Positions 16,906 to 25,655 of a stretch of 64,000 bases of DNA are shown here, in pieces. The stretch is from Dehalococcoidia bacterium. Lineage in GTDB: Bacteria > Chloroflexota > Dehalococcoidia > UBA2979. The number at the start of each line of letters is the position of its first letter. The stretch's first letter is position 1. The stretch is taken from NCBI GenBank assembly GCA_009692685.1, contig SHYS01000009.1, positions 1-64,000 on the forward strand, read 5' to 3'. Under the pieces are notes generated by a model. That model worked only from the letters and a program-made list of their open reading frames with translations, made no database searches and was not told the DNA's origin. A program made the position numbers and the translations under genes.

Positions 16906-17741
16906 GCGGCGGCACCCGGCTTGCGGAGGATGTAGACGTGCGAGATGCCGAAACGTCGGGCAGGGCCACCCTCGATGGCGTGCATGGCCGCACGCACGGC
17001 GCGGCCCGCCCAGCCGAAACGGCCAGCCACGTTGTCGAAACCTGGGAAGACGTAGTCGCGAGTGACGATCTGGAGGCCGGAGCCGCGGACGACCTCATCG
17101 AGGGAGCGCCGCGTATACACGCGCGCGTGAGGCACGAGGCGATCGCGCAGCACCCGAGGGAGCCAGTTCACGAGTGGGATATTGCCGAAGATGAAGCGGC
17201 GACCGGCGTGATCGGAGGTCAGCGACTGCAGTGTCGGCACGTAGACGCCATGCGTCTCGAATGGGAAGAGGCGGTTGGGCGCGAAGATCACGCACATCCC
17301 GCCGGGGGCGAGGACGCGTGCCACCTCGCGGATGGTCTGGCGGTCGCTGGCGACGTGCTCGATGACCTCGTTGAGGACGACGACATCCAGTGCAGCGTCG
17401 CGGAATGGGAGTGCTTCGCCCGCCGCAGCAAGGACGGCCGAGGCCCCCCGCGCGCGCGCCTCGATGAGGCGTGGCAACTCGATGTCGCAGCCGAGGGCGT
17501 TTGCGCCACGACGCGCGAAGGCTCGCACGTACTCGCCGACGCCGCAGCCCAGGTCGAGCACGCGGCGGCCAGCGATGGGCACGTGCTGCTCGATGATGGC
17601 GAGGCGGCGGTCCTGGCCTCCACGCCAGACATAACTCGGATTACCAAGGCGAGCCGCGTCTGGCTCCGTCTCGATGCGGCCCTCGGCAGGCGGCGTCGCG
17701 CACAGGGCGGCGGTTGCGAACGGACGATCGAAGCGAGCGAT
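16902..17741 (-). CDS. Class I SAM-dependent methyltransferase (Methyltransf_11), apparent ATC start
   Basis: Motif I VLDLGCGVGEYV, motif II GCDIELP and LNEVIEH identify a SAM methyltransferase; the C-terminus (MHAIEGGPARRFG) is unassigned. The first canonical start is GTG 17582, which leaves only seven residues before motif I. The same frame is open upstream and reads ARFDRPF, then NPSYVWRGGQDRRLAIIEQHV, a typical N-terminal helix for this family. Its first plausible start is ATC at 17741-17739, with a perfect AGGAGG (17754-17749) 7 bases upstream. Either a non-canonical ATC start or a G-to-C change from ATG is likely. The downstream PBP gene overlaps it by 4 bases. Substrate unknown. Confidence 0.82.
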   Translation of the reverse strand: MARFDRPFATAALCATPPAEGRIETEPDAARLGNPSYVWRGGQDRRLAIIEQHVPIAGRRVLDLGCGVGEYVRAFARRGANALGCDIELPRLIEARARGASAVLAAAGEALPFRDAALDVVVLNEVIEHVASDRQTIREVARVLAPGGMCVIFAPNRLFPFETHGVYVPTLQSLTSDHAGRRFIFGNIPLVNWLPRVLRDRLVPHARVYTRRSLDEVVRGSGLQIVTRDYVFPGFDNVAGRFGWAGRAVRAAMHAIEGGPARRFGISHVYILRKPGAAA

Positions 17742-17866
17742 GCGCGAGCCTCCTGCTCCGGGTGGACATCGATCCTACCCCGGCGCGGGTCGGGGCGTGA
17801 AGGGCGTCGCTGGCACGGCATGCCGAGCCGCCCGTATGATCGGCGGAATCGAACGTGGAGTGTGAC

Positions 17867-18154
17867 GTGGCGCTGACCAGCGACGAAGTACGACACATCG
17901 CAACGCTGGCGCGCGTCGAGCTGACGGACGCCGAGGTTGAGCGCTACCGCGAGCAGCTGTCCTCGATCTTCGCGCATTTCGAGACGCTGGGAGCGATCGA
18001 CACCAGCGATGTGCCGCCGACGACGCAGACCCTCGATCTGGTGAACGTGGAGCGCGAGGACGCCTCGCGGCCCTCGGCCTCGACTGCCGAAGTGCTGGCC
18101 AACGCCACGCGCCGCGAGGACGGCTACCTCCGCGTCCGCGCGGTCCTCGAGTAG
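17867..18154 (+). CDS. gatC: Asp-tRNA(Asn)/Glu-tRNA(Gln) amidotransferase subunit C
   Basis: A 95-residue subunit of the GatCAB complex that amidates misacylated Glu-tRNA(Gln)/Asp-tRNA(Asn). The N-terminus VRHIATLARVELT and the C-terminal REDGYLRVRAVLE are diagnostic. GTG 17867 is preferred over GTG 17855 because GGAG (17857-17860) lies 6 bases upstream. gatA follows after 13 bases; gatB is not in the window. Confidence 0.93.
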   Translation: MALTSDEVRHIATLARVELTDAEVERYREQLSSIFAHFETLGAIDTSDVPPTTQTLDLVNVEREDASRPSASTAEVLANATRREDGYLRVRAVLE

Positions 18155-18167
18155 CGGCGCGGCCTCG

Positions 18168-19643
18168 ATGCCCATAAACCTCGATGTCACAGCGCATGAG
18201 CACGCGCGCGCGCTGCGCGCCGGCGAGTACACCGCGCGCGCCCTCGCGGAGACCACGCTGGGACGAGTGAAGGCGCAGGAGCCGACCCTGAACGCCTACA
18301 TCCGCCTCACCGAGGAGGAGGCGCTAGCGCAGGCCGACGCCGCCGACGCGCGCCTGAAGTCCGGAAACGCCGCCCCGCTCACCGGTATTCCGGTCGCGAT
18401 CAAGGATCTGCTCTCGACGAAGGGTGTCGAGACGACGGCTGCCTCGAAGATGCTCGAGCACTTCATCCCGATCGTGGACTGCACAGTCGTCGCACGCCTG
18501 CGTGAGGCGGGCGCCGTGTTTGTCGGCAAGGCCAACCTGGATGAGTTCGCGATGGGCTCCTCGACGGAGCACTCTGCGTTCGGACCAACGAAGAACCCGT
18601 GGGACGTCACGCGAGTGCCCGGCGGCTCCTCGGGAGGATCAGCAGCGACCGTCGCGGCGCGCGGGGTACCCCTCGCGACCGGGACCGACACGGGCGGCTC
18701 CATTCGGCAGCCCGCGGCGCTGTGCGGCATCCTCGGTCTGAAGCCGACATACGGCCGGGTGAGCCGCTTCGGGGTTGTCGCATTCGCGTCCTCGCTCGAA
18801 CAGGTGGGGCCGTTCGCTCGCGACGCCGAGGACATCGCGAACTTCCTCGCTGCCATCGCCGGACACGACGTGAAGGACTCGACGACATCGCCGTTGCCGG
18901 TGCCCGATTACACCACTGAGCTGGGCCGTGGTCTCGCGGGCCTGCGCGTCGGCGTCCCCACGGCGCTGTTTGCCGAGGGTCTCGATGATGGCGTGCGTGC
19001 GGCGGTCGAGGCAGCCATCGATACCTTCGCCGCCCAGGGCGCGATCGTGGAGCGCGACGTCGAGTTGCCCACCGCGACTGCGGCGCTGCCTGTGTACTAC
19101 CTGATTGCACCCTCGGAGGCGTCGGCAAACCTTGCGCGGTACGACGGCGTGAAGTACGGGTACTCGAACCACGATGGGCCCAGCCAAGAAGCCGAGATGG
19201 CGCGAACGCGCGGCCAGGGCTTCGGCGACGAGGTGAAGCGGCGCATCATGCTGGGGACGTACGCACTGTCGGCGGGCTATTACGATGCGTACTATCTGAA
19301 GGCGCAGAAAGTCCGCACGCTGATCCGACGAGAGTTCGCGGCGGCCTTCGAGCGCTACGACGTGTTGCTCACTCCCACGACGCCCGGAGTGGCGTTCCGG
19401 CTGGGAGAGAAGACGGCGGACCCGCTCTCGATGTACCTCAACGACCTGTTCACGATTCCGGCGAACATCGCCGGCATTCCCGCAATGAGCATCCCGTGCG
19501 GATTCGCCGACGGACTGCCCGTGGGCCTGCAGCTGATGGCCCGGCCCTTCGCGGAGGGCACGCTCATTCGGGCCGCGGACGGCTACGCCGCGGTCACCGA
19601 CTGGCATCGGCACACCCCGGCGGCGATCGATGGTGTGGCGTGA
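18168..19643 (+). CDS. gatA: Asp-tRNA(Asn)/Glu-tRNA(Gln) amidotransferase subunit A
   Basis: A 491-residue amidase-signature enzyme releasing ammonia from glutamine for GatB. The Ser-cisSer-Lys triad is visible: Lys in GIPVAIKD, cis-Ser in PGGSSGGSA, nucleophile in TDTGGSIRQPA. Length and N-terminus are typical. The stop overlaps the next start (GTGA). Confidence 0.96.
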   Translation: MPINLDVTAHEHARALRAGEYTARALAETTLGRVKAQEPTLNAYIRLTEEEALAQADAADARLKSGNAAPLTGIPVAIKDLLSTKGVETTAASKMLEHFIPIVDCTVVARLREAGAVFVGKANLDEFAMGSSTEHSAFGPTKNPWDVTRVPGGSSGGSAATVAARGVPLATGTDTGGSIRQPAALCGILGLKPTYGRVSRFGVVAFASSLEQVGPFARDAEDIANFLAAIAGHDVKDSTTSPLPVPDYTTELGRGLAGLRVGVPTALFAEGLDDGVRAAVEAAIDTFAAQGAIVERDVELPTATAALPVYYLIAPSEASANLARYDGVKYGYSNHDGPSQEAEMARTRGQGFGDEVKRRIMLGTYALSAGYYDAYYLKAQKVRTLIRREFAAAFERYDVLLTPTTPGVAFRLGEKTADPLSMYLNDLFTIPANIAGIPAMSIPCGFADGLPVGLQLMARPFAEGTLIRAADGYAAVTDWHRHTPAAIDGVA

Positions 19644-20878
19644 GCGCGGAGCGGGCGTTCCAGCCCCGGGCGCTGAGTGCGGAGGGCGCGCATATCGCAC
19701 AGCGCGGTATGACCTCGAGCGTGGTGTCGTCGCTGCCGTCCTCGGGGATCCGGCGTTTCTTCGAGATGCTGGACGCCATGGAGGACGTGATCTCACTCGG
19801 CGTCGGTCAGCCGGACTTTGCGACGCCCGCGCAGATTACGCGTGCCGCGATGGACGCGATGGTGGACGGACGCACCGGTTACACCAGCAACTACGGACTG
19901 CTCGAGGTGCGCGAACTGCTGAGCCAGCAGCTGTCGCGGCGCTACGGCGTCGATTACTCGCCGAAGACGGAGATCTTGCTCACCACAGGCGTCTCCGAGG
20001 CGCTCGACCTTGCCTGCCGCGCGCTCATCGATCCGGGTGACGAGGTGCTGGTGCCGGAGCCAGCGTACGTGGCCTTCCAGCCCGTGATCCTGCTGGCGGG
20101 TGGGCGCTACGTACCGGTGCCGACGACGGTCGCCGATGAGTTCATGGTCGCCGCGGACCAGCTCGAGGAGCGGATCACGCCGGCGACGAAGGCGGTGCTG
20201 CTGGCCTACCCCTCGAACCCCACGGGTGCGGTGATGTCACGCGCGGCGCTGGAGGCGGTCGCGGACGTGGTGCGTCGCCACGACCTCTGGGTGATCTCGG
20301 ATGAGACGTACGACCGGCTGGTGTACGGCCACGAGCACGTCTGTTTTCCCTCGATCGAGGGGATGCGCGAGCGGACGGTGCTGCTCGGGGGCTTCTCGAA
20401 AGCGTACGCGATGACCGGCTGGCGCCTCGGCTTCGCGGCGGCCCCGCCGGTGGTGCTCGAAGAGATGATGAAAGTGCACCAGTACGTCATGATGTCGGCG
20501 CCGAGCGCCGCCCAATACGCGGCGCTGGAGGCACTGCGATCCGGCGAGGAGGACGTACGCGGCATGACCGCCGCGTACAACCGGCGCCGCCAGAAGATGC
20601 TGGGGCGCCTCCGCGGGATGGGGCTGCCGGTGGTAGAGCCGCGCGGCGCGTTCTACATCTTCCCGGACATCACCTCGACGGGGCTCTCAGACCTCGACTT
20701 CTGCGAGCGACTGCTGCAGGAGGAGCGCGTCGCGGTAATCCCTGGCTCCGCCTTCGGCGACAGCGGCAAGGGCTACGTTCGTATCTGCTACGCTTCCTCG
20801 GACGCCGACCTTGAGGAGGCGATGAATCGCTTGGAGCGGTTCCTTGCCCGGCGCCGCGCCGAGGTCGTAACCAAATGA
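19640..20878 (+). CDS. PLP-dependent class I/II aminotransferase
   Basis: A 412-residue fold-type I aminotransferase. GVGQPDFATP binds the substrate carboxylate, AYPSNPTGA contacts PLP, and FSKAYAMTGWRLGF carries the PLP lysine. It resembles aspartate/aromatic aminotransferases of the AspC/PatA group; substrate cannot be fixed. The GTG 19640 start overlaps the gatA stop, so it is translationally coupled to gatCA. Confidence 0.9.
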   Translation: MSAERAFQPRALSAEGAHIAQRGMTSSVVSSLPSSGIRRFFEMLDAMEDVISLGVGQPDFATPAQITRAAMDAMVDGRTGYTSNYGLLEVRELLSQQLSRRYGVDYSPKTEILLTTGVSEALDLACRALIDPGDEVLVPEPAYVAFQPVILLAGGRYVPVPTTVADEFMVAADQLEERITPATKAVLLAYPSNPTGAVMSRAALEAVADVVRRHDLWVISDETYDRLVYGHEHVCFPSIEGMRERTVLLGGFSKAYAMTGWRLGFAAAPPVVLEEMMKVHQYVMMSAPSAAQYAALEALRSGEEDVRGMTAAYNRRRQKMLGRLRGMGLPVVEPRGAFYIFPDITSTGLSDLDFCERLLQEERVAVIPGSAFGDSGKGYVRICYASSDADLEEAMNRLERFLARRRAEVVTK

Positions 20879-20891
20879 CGGCAGCCAGAAC

Positions 20892-21647
20892 ATGACCGAA
20901 GCCCCACCCCCCGGATCTCCAGACGACGATTTCGTGTTCGATGGCGGCGCGTTCGCTTCGCCGCCTGCGCCATCAGATCCGACCGCAGACCTCGAGCTCT
21001 CCATCAAGAGCGCGAGCGCTAAGCCCGGAAACCAGCCGGGAGAAATGCATGTCGAGCTGGAGACGACGCGCGGGCCGCTCGAGATGTACCTCCAGCCGCG
21101 CGAGGGCAAGACCGGCTGCGCGATCTTCATCGGCGGCGCCGGCGGTGGCGTCGATGGTCCCGCGAACAAGGTGTACGTGCGCCTGAGTCAGTCGCTCCTC
21201 GAGCTTGGTGTCACCTCGTTGCGAGTGATGTACCGGAAGCCGGGTGAGTTCCAGGAGTGCGTGTTGGATGCGCTCGCGGCGTGCTCGTTCCTCAAGGGGC
21301 TGGGCGCGGAGCGGGCCGTCATGGTGGGGCATTCGTTCGGCGGCGCGGTCGCCATCAAGGCGGGCGAGCTTGGTGGCCTGGTGAACTCGGTGGTCGCGAT
21401 GTCGTCGCAGCGTTTTGGGACGCAGGACGTCGACAAGCTGGGTCGCCCGCTGTTGCTGATCCACGGGTCTCAGGACGATGTCCTCGATCGCGCGGCGTCT
21501 GACGATATTCACTCGCGAGCGAAGGATCCGAAGCACTTGGTAATCCTCGAGGGCGCGGGCCACGGGTTGGCCGAGGCCGCTGATGACGTATTCGGCATCC
21601 TCGAAGACTTCATCTCGAGGCAAGTCGGTGACGGCCCTCGGAGCTAG
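20892..21647 (+). CDS. Alpha/beta-hydrolase fold protein
   Basis: A 251-residue protein with a low-complexity acidic/proline N-terminus (about 45 residues) and a hydrolase core. The nucleophile elbow is GHSFGG; the acid and base are likely in HGSQDDV and GAGHGLA. No signal peptide. It resembles dienelactone-hydrolase/KANL3-type esterases; substrate unknown. It lies 13 bases after the aminotransferase, probably the last gene of the gatCA unit. Confidence 0.85.
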   Translation: MTEAPPPGSPDDDFVFDGGAFASPPAPSDPTADLELSIKSASAKPGNQPGEMHVELETTRGPLEMYLQPREGKTGCAIFIGGAGGGVDGPANKVYVRLSQSLLELGVTSLRVMYRKPGEFQECVLDALAACSFLKGLGAERAVMVGHSFGGAVAIKAGELGGLVNSVVAMSSQRFGTQDVDKLGRPLLLIHGSQDDVLDRAASDDIHSRAKDPKHLVILEGAGHGLAEAADDVFGILEDFISRQVGDGPRS

Positions 21648-21867
21648 GGTTTGTCAGGGTGGGCGGTGTAACAGGTCGCCTCGTGTTCTACGCGAATTTC
21701 GGCAGACGCCCGATGATGAAAGTTCCGCTTCCATGTGTACAATGACGCCGCAAACGCCCAGCCGGCACAGCCGGAGGTGGGGGTAGCAGACAGCCACGAT
21801 CGTCCTCGCAGAGTGTCCGCGGGGCGGCAGCGTCCGACTGCCGCGGGCAAAGAGAGGGTGCCTGAGC
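21648..21867 (+). promoter_or_regulatory. Promoter and structured leader of citrate synthase
   Basis: TACAATGACG at 21738 (possible -10 box, identical to 3516) is followed by about 120 bases of leader. A GC-rich hairpin pairs CGGCAG (21825-21830) with CTGCCG (21838-21843), extended by CCG/CGG on the outside. I do not recognise a riboswitch class. Confidence 0.3.
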
Positions 21868-23016
21868 ATGACAACCGATACACCCGCATTGAGCCCCGGC
21901 CTCGAGGGAGTTCCGATCGCGGAGTCCTCGATTTCCCGCGTCGACGGCGCCGCGGGACGCCTGACATACCGTGGGTACTCAATCGAGGATCTGACCCAGA
22001 ACGGCACGACCTTTGAGGAGATCGTCGCCCTGCTCTACGACGGCGATCTGCCTGGCAAAGCCCGGCTCGCCGAGGTGCGGAACCAGCTCGAGGCGGCTCG
22101 GGGGCTGACCGAGGGCCAGATCGACCTAGCGCGCCGCGCCGCAGCGCTCACCCACCCGATGTTCGCCCTCCAGGCGGCGACCGCCATCCTCGGACCGAAG
22201 GTGAACGACTTCGAACCCCACGTTGATGAGGCGTACAACCGAGGCATCGCGCTGATCGCGAAGGTCGGCCATCTCGTCGGGGTAATCGCACAGGCCGTGG
22301 CGAACCGTCCGTACGATGGCCCGAGGCCCGGTGAGCCGCACGCGCACATGATCCTGCGCATGATCACCGGCCACGACCCGTCCCCGCTGCACGAGGAGGT
22401 CCTGAACTACCTCCTGATCTTGCAGGCCGACCACTCGGCCGGGAACGCGGGCACGTTCACGGCGCGCGTGGTGACCTCCACGAAGTCTGAGCCGGAGGCC
22501 GTGGTCTCCTCGGCTATCGGGGCGCTTTCGGGGCCGGCTCACGGCGGCGCGAACGAGCACTCGCTACGGCTGTTCCAGCAGATCGGCGACCCGAAGGGCG
22601 CGCAGGCGCAGATCGAGCAGATGCTCGCGGACCGCTACAAGATCCCCGGGTTCGGTCACCGGGTGTACCACGTGAAGGACCCGCGGGCGATCGTCATCCA
22701 GCGGCTGGCGGATCGCGTGATCGAACGCCAGCGTGAGAAGGACCTCTACCAGATCGCGCTGACCGTCGAGGCCGTGGCGACTGAGAAGATGGGTTCACGA
22801 GGCCTGTTCCCAAACGTTGACCTGTTCTCAGGCTGCGTCTTTGCTGGCCTCGACATCCCGATCGACTTCTTCACGCCGATCTTTGCGGCGTCGAGGACGG
22901 CCGGCTGGGTCGTGCACCTTCGGGAGCAGTGGGACTCCGGGAACCGCATCTTCCGCCCGACGCAGATCTACGCGGGCAAGGACGGCCGGACGTTCACGGG
23001 CCTGGGCGAGCGCTAG
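21868..23016 (+). CDS. gltA: Citrate synthase
   Basis: A 382-residue type II-like citrate synthase of the short CitZ/PrpC group, condensing acetyl-CoA (or propionyl-CoA) with oxaloacetate. The catalytic residues are visible: His in GPAHGGAN, His in GFGHRVY and Asp in NVDLFSG. ADHSAGNAGTF and RPTQIYAG are also typical. ATG 21868 follows GAGAGGGTG. A methylcitrate synthase role is possible but no prp genes are nearby. A strong terminator follows. Confidence 0.93.
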   Translation: MTTDTPALSPGLEGVPIAESSISRVDGAAGRLTYRGYSIEDLTQNGTTFEEIVALLYDGDLPGKARLAEVRNQLEAARGLTEGQIDLARRAAALTHPMFALQAATAILGPKVNDFEPHVDEAYNRGIALIAKVGHLVGVIAQAVANRPYDGPRPGEPHAHMILRMITGHDPSPLHEEVLNYLLILQADHSAGNAGTFTARVVTSTKSEPEAVVSSAIGALSGPAHGGANEHSLRLFQQIGDPKGAQAQIEQMLADRYKIPGFGHRVYHVKDPRAIVIQRLADRVIERQREKDLYQIALTVEAVATEKMGSRGLFPNVDLFSGCVFAGLDIPIDFFTPIFAASRTAGWVVHLREQWDSGNRIFRPTQIYAGKDGRTFTGLGER

Positions 23017-23043
23017 CGTCGACGGCTCATCGCCCTCGAACTG

Positions 23044-23073
23044 AGAGGGACCGCTCGAGAGAGCGGTCCCTCT
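23044..23073 (+). terminator. Terminator of citrate synthase
   Basis: Perfect 13-bp stem (23044-23056 and 23061-23073) with a GAGA loop, followed by TGTTG. Confidence 0.85.
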
Positions 23074-23091
23074 TGTTGTCCGGACGCGCCG

Positions 23092-23658
23092 CATGACCTC
23101 TGGCGGCGGTCGGTCGCGCTGGTGCTGGCGATTGTCCGGGGCTACCTGGCGCGGACCGGAAATCGAGACCAGTTCCGTCCGATCTGGATCGGCGCGGCCT
23201 CGGCGGCCGCGGTATCGCTCGCCTTCGCGACCGCCCTCCAAATCACCGCGGCGGAACTCTCGGGACAGGCCCTGGAGGCGTTCGAGGGCATCACGATGCT
23301 CGCGGCGGTGGTGGTTCTGACCTGGATGGTGTTCTGGACGCGCAAGCAGGCCGCCTCGATTGGTCGTGAGCTGCGGGAGCAGGTGGACTCGGCGATCGAG
23401 CGTGGTTCGCTGGTAGCGCTGGTCGGGCTGGCGTTCTCTGCGATGGCCCGTGATGGCATCGAGACCGCGTTGTTCCTGTTCGCAGGGGCGCAAGCACAGG
23501 CCGGTGGCGGTGCCGGGTTTGCCCTCGGCGTGGTGCTGGGCTTCGGACTCGCCGTGGTGATCGGTGTGGTGATCTACGCCGGCGCGCATCGATGTCGCCG
23601 TCAGGGAGCGACTCGCGCTCGAGGTTCGCAACGAAGCGCGGACCGACCGCGAGGTTGA
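23092..23658 (+). pseudogene. FTR1-family iron permease remnant
   Basis: From about 23115 the frame reads VALVLAIVRGYLARTGNRDQ, QITAAELSGQALEAFEG, VVVLTWMVFWTRKQA and MARDGIETALFLFAGA, which matches the middle of FTR1/EfeU ferrous/ferric iron permeases. The N-terminal REGLE motif is missing (no open frame continues upstream), and the second motif reads RDGIE rather than REGLE. The C-terminal helices end early, with the frame running into Arg-rich nonsense (RCRRQGATRARG). This is a transporter truncated at both ends. Confidence 0.75.
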
Positions 23659-23842
23659 GGGCATTGAAGGCACACAGATCAGCGAGACGCTCGTGCCGGC
23701 CGGGAAGTCACGCACCATCAACTACACCGTGCAGCAGACGGGCCGCCCGCTCAAGGTGAAGTGCTACTCGCCCGGCGGCCCCTCAACAATCATCGACCTC
23801 GTGCCCGGCGCCGCGATTGCGGGAAGTCCTGGCGGCTGCTGA
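23588..23842 (+). pseudogene. Cupredoxin-like fragment fused in another frame to the permease remnant
   Basis: In a second frame overlapping the permease end, the sequence reads VAVRERLALEVRNEARTDRE, then ISETLVPAGKSRTINYTV and PLKVKCYSPGG, ending at TGA 23840. It has the shape of the C-terminal half of a cupredoxin (PAG before a beta strand, a Cys loop), but the His ligands are missing. FTR1 genes often sit next to periplasmic cupredoxins, so this is probably the collapsed partner gene. Confidence 0.5.
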
Positions 23843-23856
23843 TCAAGGGGACGGAT

Positions 23857-24294
23857 ATGAGACTCGGACTCGTTCACCTCGGATTCTCCGGGCTGATCGC
23901 CACGGCTGCGCTTGCTGCGGCGTGCTCGTCTGATTCAGAAGAGGGTGCGGCGTTCGCGACGAAGAAGGCGCCGACGGACACGGTGGTTGTGCACCTCACG
24001 AGCTATGCGGTGAGGGCTGACAAGGCATCGGTGGTCGCGGGTCCGATCAAGTTCTCGGCAGTGAATGACACGACCTCCGACGTGCACGAACTGGCGGTGC
24101 TGCGTTTGCGCGACGACGGGACTCGACAGAACGGCGGAGAGAGCGAGGATCTCAAGCCGGGCGCGTCGGGCGCGATCGTGCTCGACCTGCCTCGAGGGAA
24201 GTATGAGCTTGCGTGCCTGATCGCGCCCGGTGAGGAAGGCAGCAAGGTCGATCACTATCAGGAAGGCATGCACATCGAATTCGAGGTGCGGTAG
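23857..24294 (+). CDS. Cupredoxin-like lipoprotein, iron-transport associated
   Basis: A 145-residue secreted protein: signal peptide with lipobox AAAC (about residue 23), then one cupredoxin-like beta-barrel. Likely metal ligands are His in SDVHELAV, Cys in ELACLIAPG and His/Met in HYQEGMHIEF, the type 1 copper order. ATG 23857 has AAGGGG 6 bases upstream. It lies directly after the decayed FTR1 permease, whose extracellular partner it may have been. Copper binding is inferred. Confidence 0.75.
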   Translation: MRLGLVHLGFSGLIATAALAAACSSDSEEGAAFATKKAPTDTVVVHLTSYAVRADKASVVAGPIKFSAVNDTTSDVHELAVLRLRDDGTRQNGGESEDLKPGASGAIVLDLPRGKYELACLIAPGEEGSKVDHYQEGMHIEFEVR

Positions 24295-24324
24295 CGCGCG
24301 GTAGTCCGGACCGGCACCGGCCCC

Positions 24325-25386
24325 TCAGTCGGCGGGCGGCCACCAGCGGCTGTTGTCTGCGAGATAGTCGAGGCCGATCGCGTCGCGGACCAGCGCCATC
24401 GTTTCCTGCGCTGCGCGACGGCCGGCGGCTGAACCATCGGCGAGTGCTTCCTTCACCAGCTGCGGGTGCGCGAGGTAGTAGGCGCGCCGCTCACGGAACG
24501 GCTCGAGGAGGTCGTTGATCGCCTTCGCGAGCGCGCGCTTCACCTCGACATCCCCGACCTTACCAGCGACGTAACGCTCCTTGAAGTCGTTGACTTGGTC
24601 GACGTCGGGGTTGAAGGCGTCGTGGTACATAAACAGCGGGTTGCCCTCGATATGTCCGGGGTCGGTGGCGCGCAGCCGCGTGGGATCGGTGTACATCGAC
24701 ATCACCTTGATGCCTATGTCCTCGACGCCGTCCTTGAGGTCGATGGTGTTGCCTAGGGACTTCGACATCTTGGCGTTGCCATCGAGCCCGACGAGGCGCG
24801 GCACGCGGCCGATCATCGCCTGCGGCACTGGGAAGACATCTGTGTCGTTCCCGGCGCGGTCTTTCCCGAACATGCGGTTGAAGCGGCGGGCGACCTCGCG
24901 CGCGAGCTCGATGTGCGGGGCCTGATCCTCGCCCACGGGCACAAGGTGCGCGCGGGGCATGAGGATGTTCGCCACCTGCATGACGGGATAGTTGAAGAAG
25001 GCGACCGGTACCGCATCGAGCTTCGCCTCGACGTCCGCCATCTCTGCCTTGAGGGTCGGGTTGCGCTCCAGCCTGCCGAGGCCGATCCACCAGGAGAGCC
25101 ACAGCGTCAGCTCGGCGTGCTCCGGCACCTGGCTCTCGATGACGAAGTGGCTGCTCTGTGGGTCGAGGCCGACGGAGAGCCAGTCGAGGGCGACCTCGAA
25201 GACCGAGCGCCGGACGCGCTCGATGTCATTGGCGTAGTCGGAGACCTGATAGTCGGCGATCAGGAAGTAGCACTCGTAGTCGTGCTGAAGGCGGAGCCAG
25301 TTCTCGAGGGCGCCAGCGTAGTGTCCGAGATGGAGCGAGCCGGTGGGGCGCACGCCGGTGAGGATGCGCTTGCGCTCGTCAGCCAT
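24325..25386 (-). CDS. trpS: Tryptophanyl-tRNA synthetase
   Basis: A 353-residue class I synthetase charging tRNA(Trp). HIGH motif as GSLHLGHY (residues ~16-23), KMSKS as NAKMSKSLGN. ATG 25386 gives the standard N-terminus MADERKRILTGVRPTG; the frame is open further upstream but without similarity. Length is typical. Confidence 0.96.
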   Translation of the reverse strand: MADERKRILTGVRPTGSLHLGHYAGALENWLRLQHDYECYFLIADYQVSDYANDIERVRRSVFEVALDWLSVGLDPQSSHFVIESQVPEHAELTLWLSWWIGLGRLERNPTLKAEMADVEAKLDAVPVAFFNYPVMQVANILMPRAHLVPVGEDQAPHIELAREVARRFNRMFGKDRAGNDTDVFPVPQAMIGRVPRLVGLDGNAKMSKSLGNTIDLKDGVEDIGIKVMSMYTDPTRLRATDPGHIEGNPLFMYHDAFNPDVDQVNDFKERYVAGKVGDVEVKRALAKAINDLLEPFRERRAYYLAHPQLVKEALADGSAAGRRAAQETMALVRDAIGLDYLADNSRWWPPAD

Positions 25387-25556
25387 GGAGGTGCGTCCTC
25401 TCGGAGCCTGTGGCGATCGATGCGCGAAGGCACATCGATGAGTGGTCGCGCCTGCGGCGCGGCTGGCCCGCCCACCAGCCCCTTGCCTGTGGGGGCTCCG
25501 CCCCCACGCCCCCCCCGAGGGAAGATGCATCTCAAGGTATGAGGGCCCGCCGTTAT

Positions 25557-25583
25557 CCGTTCGTGGTGAGCCTGTCGAACCAC
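25557..25583 (+). repeat. REP-like palindromic repeat, copy A
   Basis: Imperfect palindrome with core TTCGTGGTGAGCCTGTCGAA in the trpS-argS gap. Related copies are at 44001, 44094, 60835 and 61156. Confidence 0.75.
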
Positions 25584-25655
25584 ACCGCGGACATCGATTG
25601 GTGGGCGTTCGACATCCCGCCTCGAGTCGAGATTATCGGGCGCGCAAGGTGGAGA

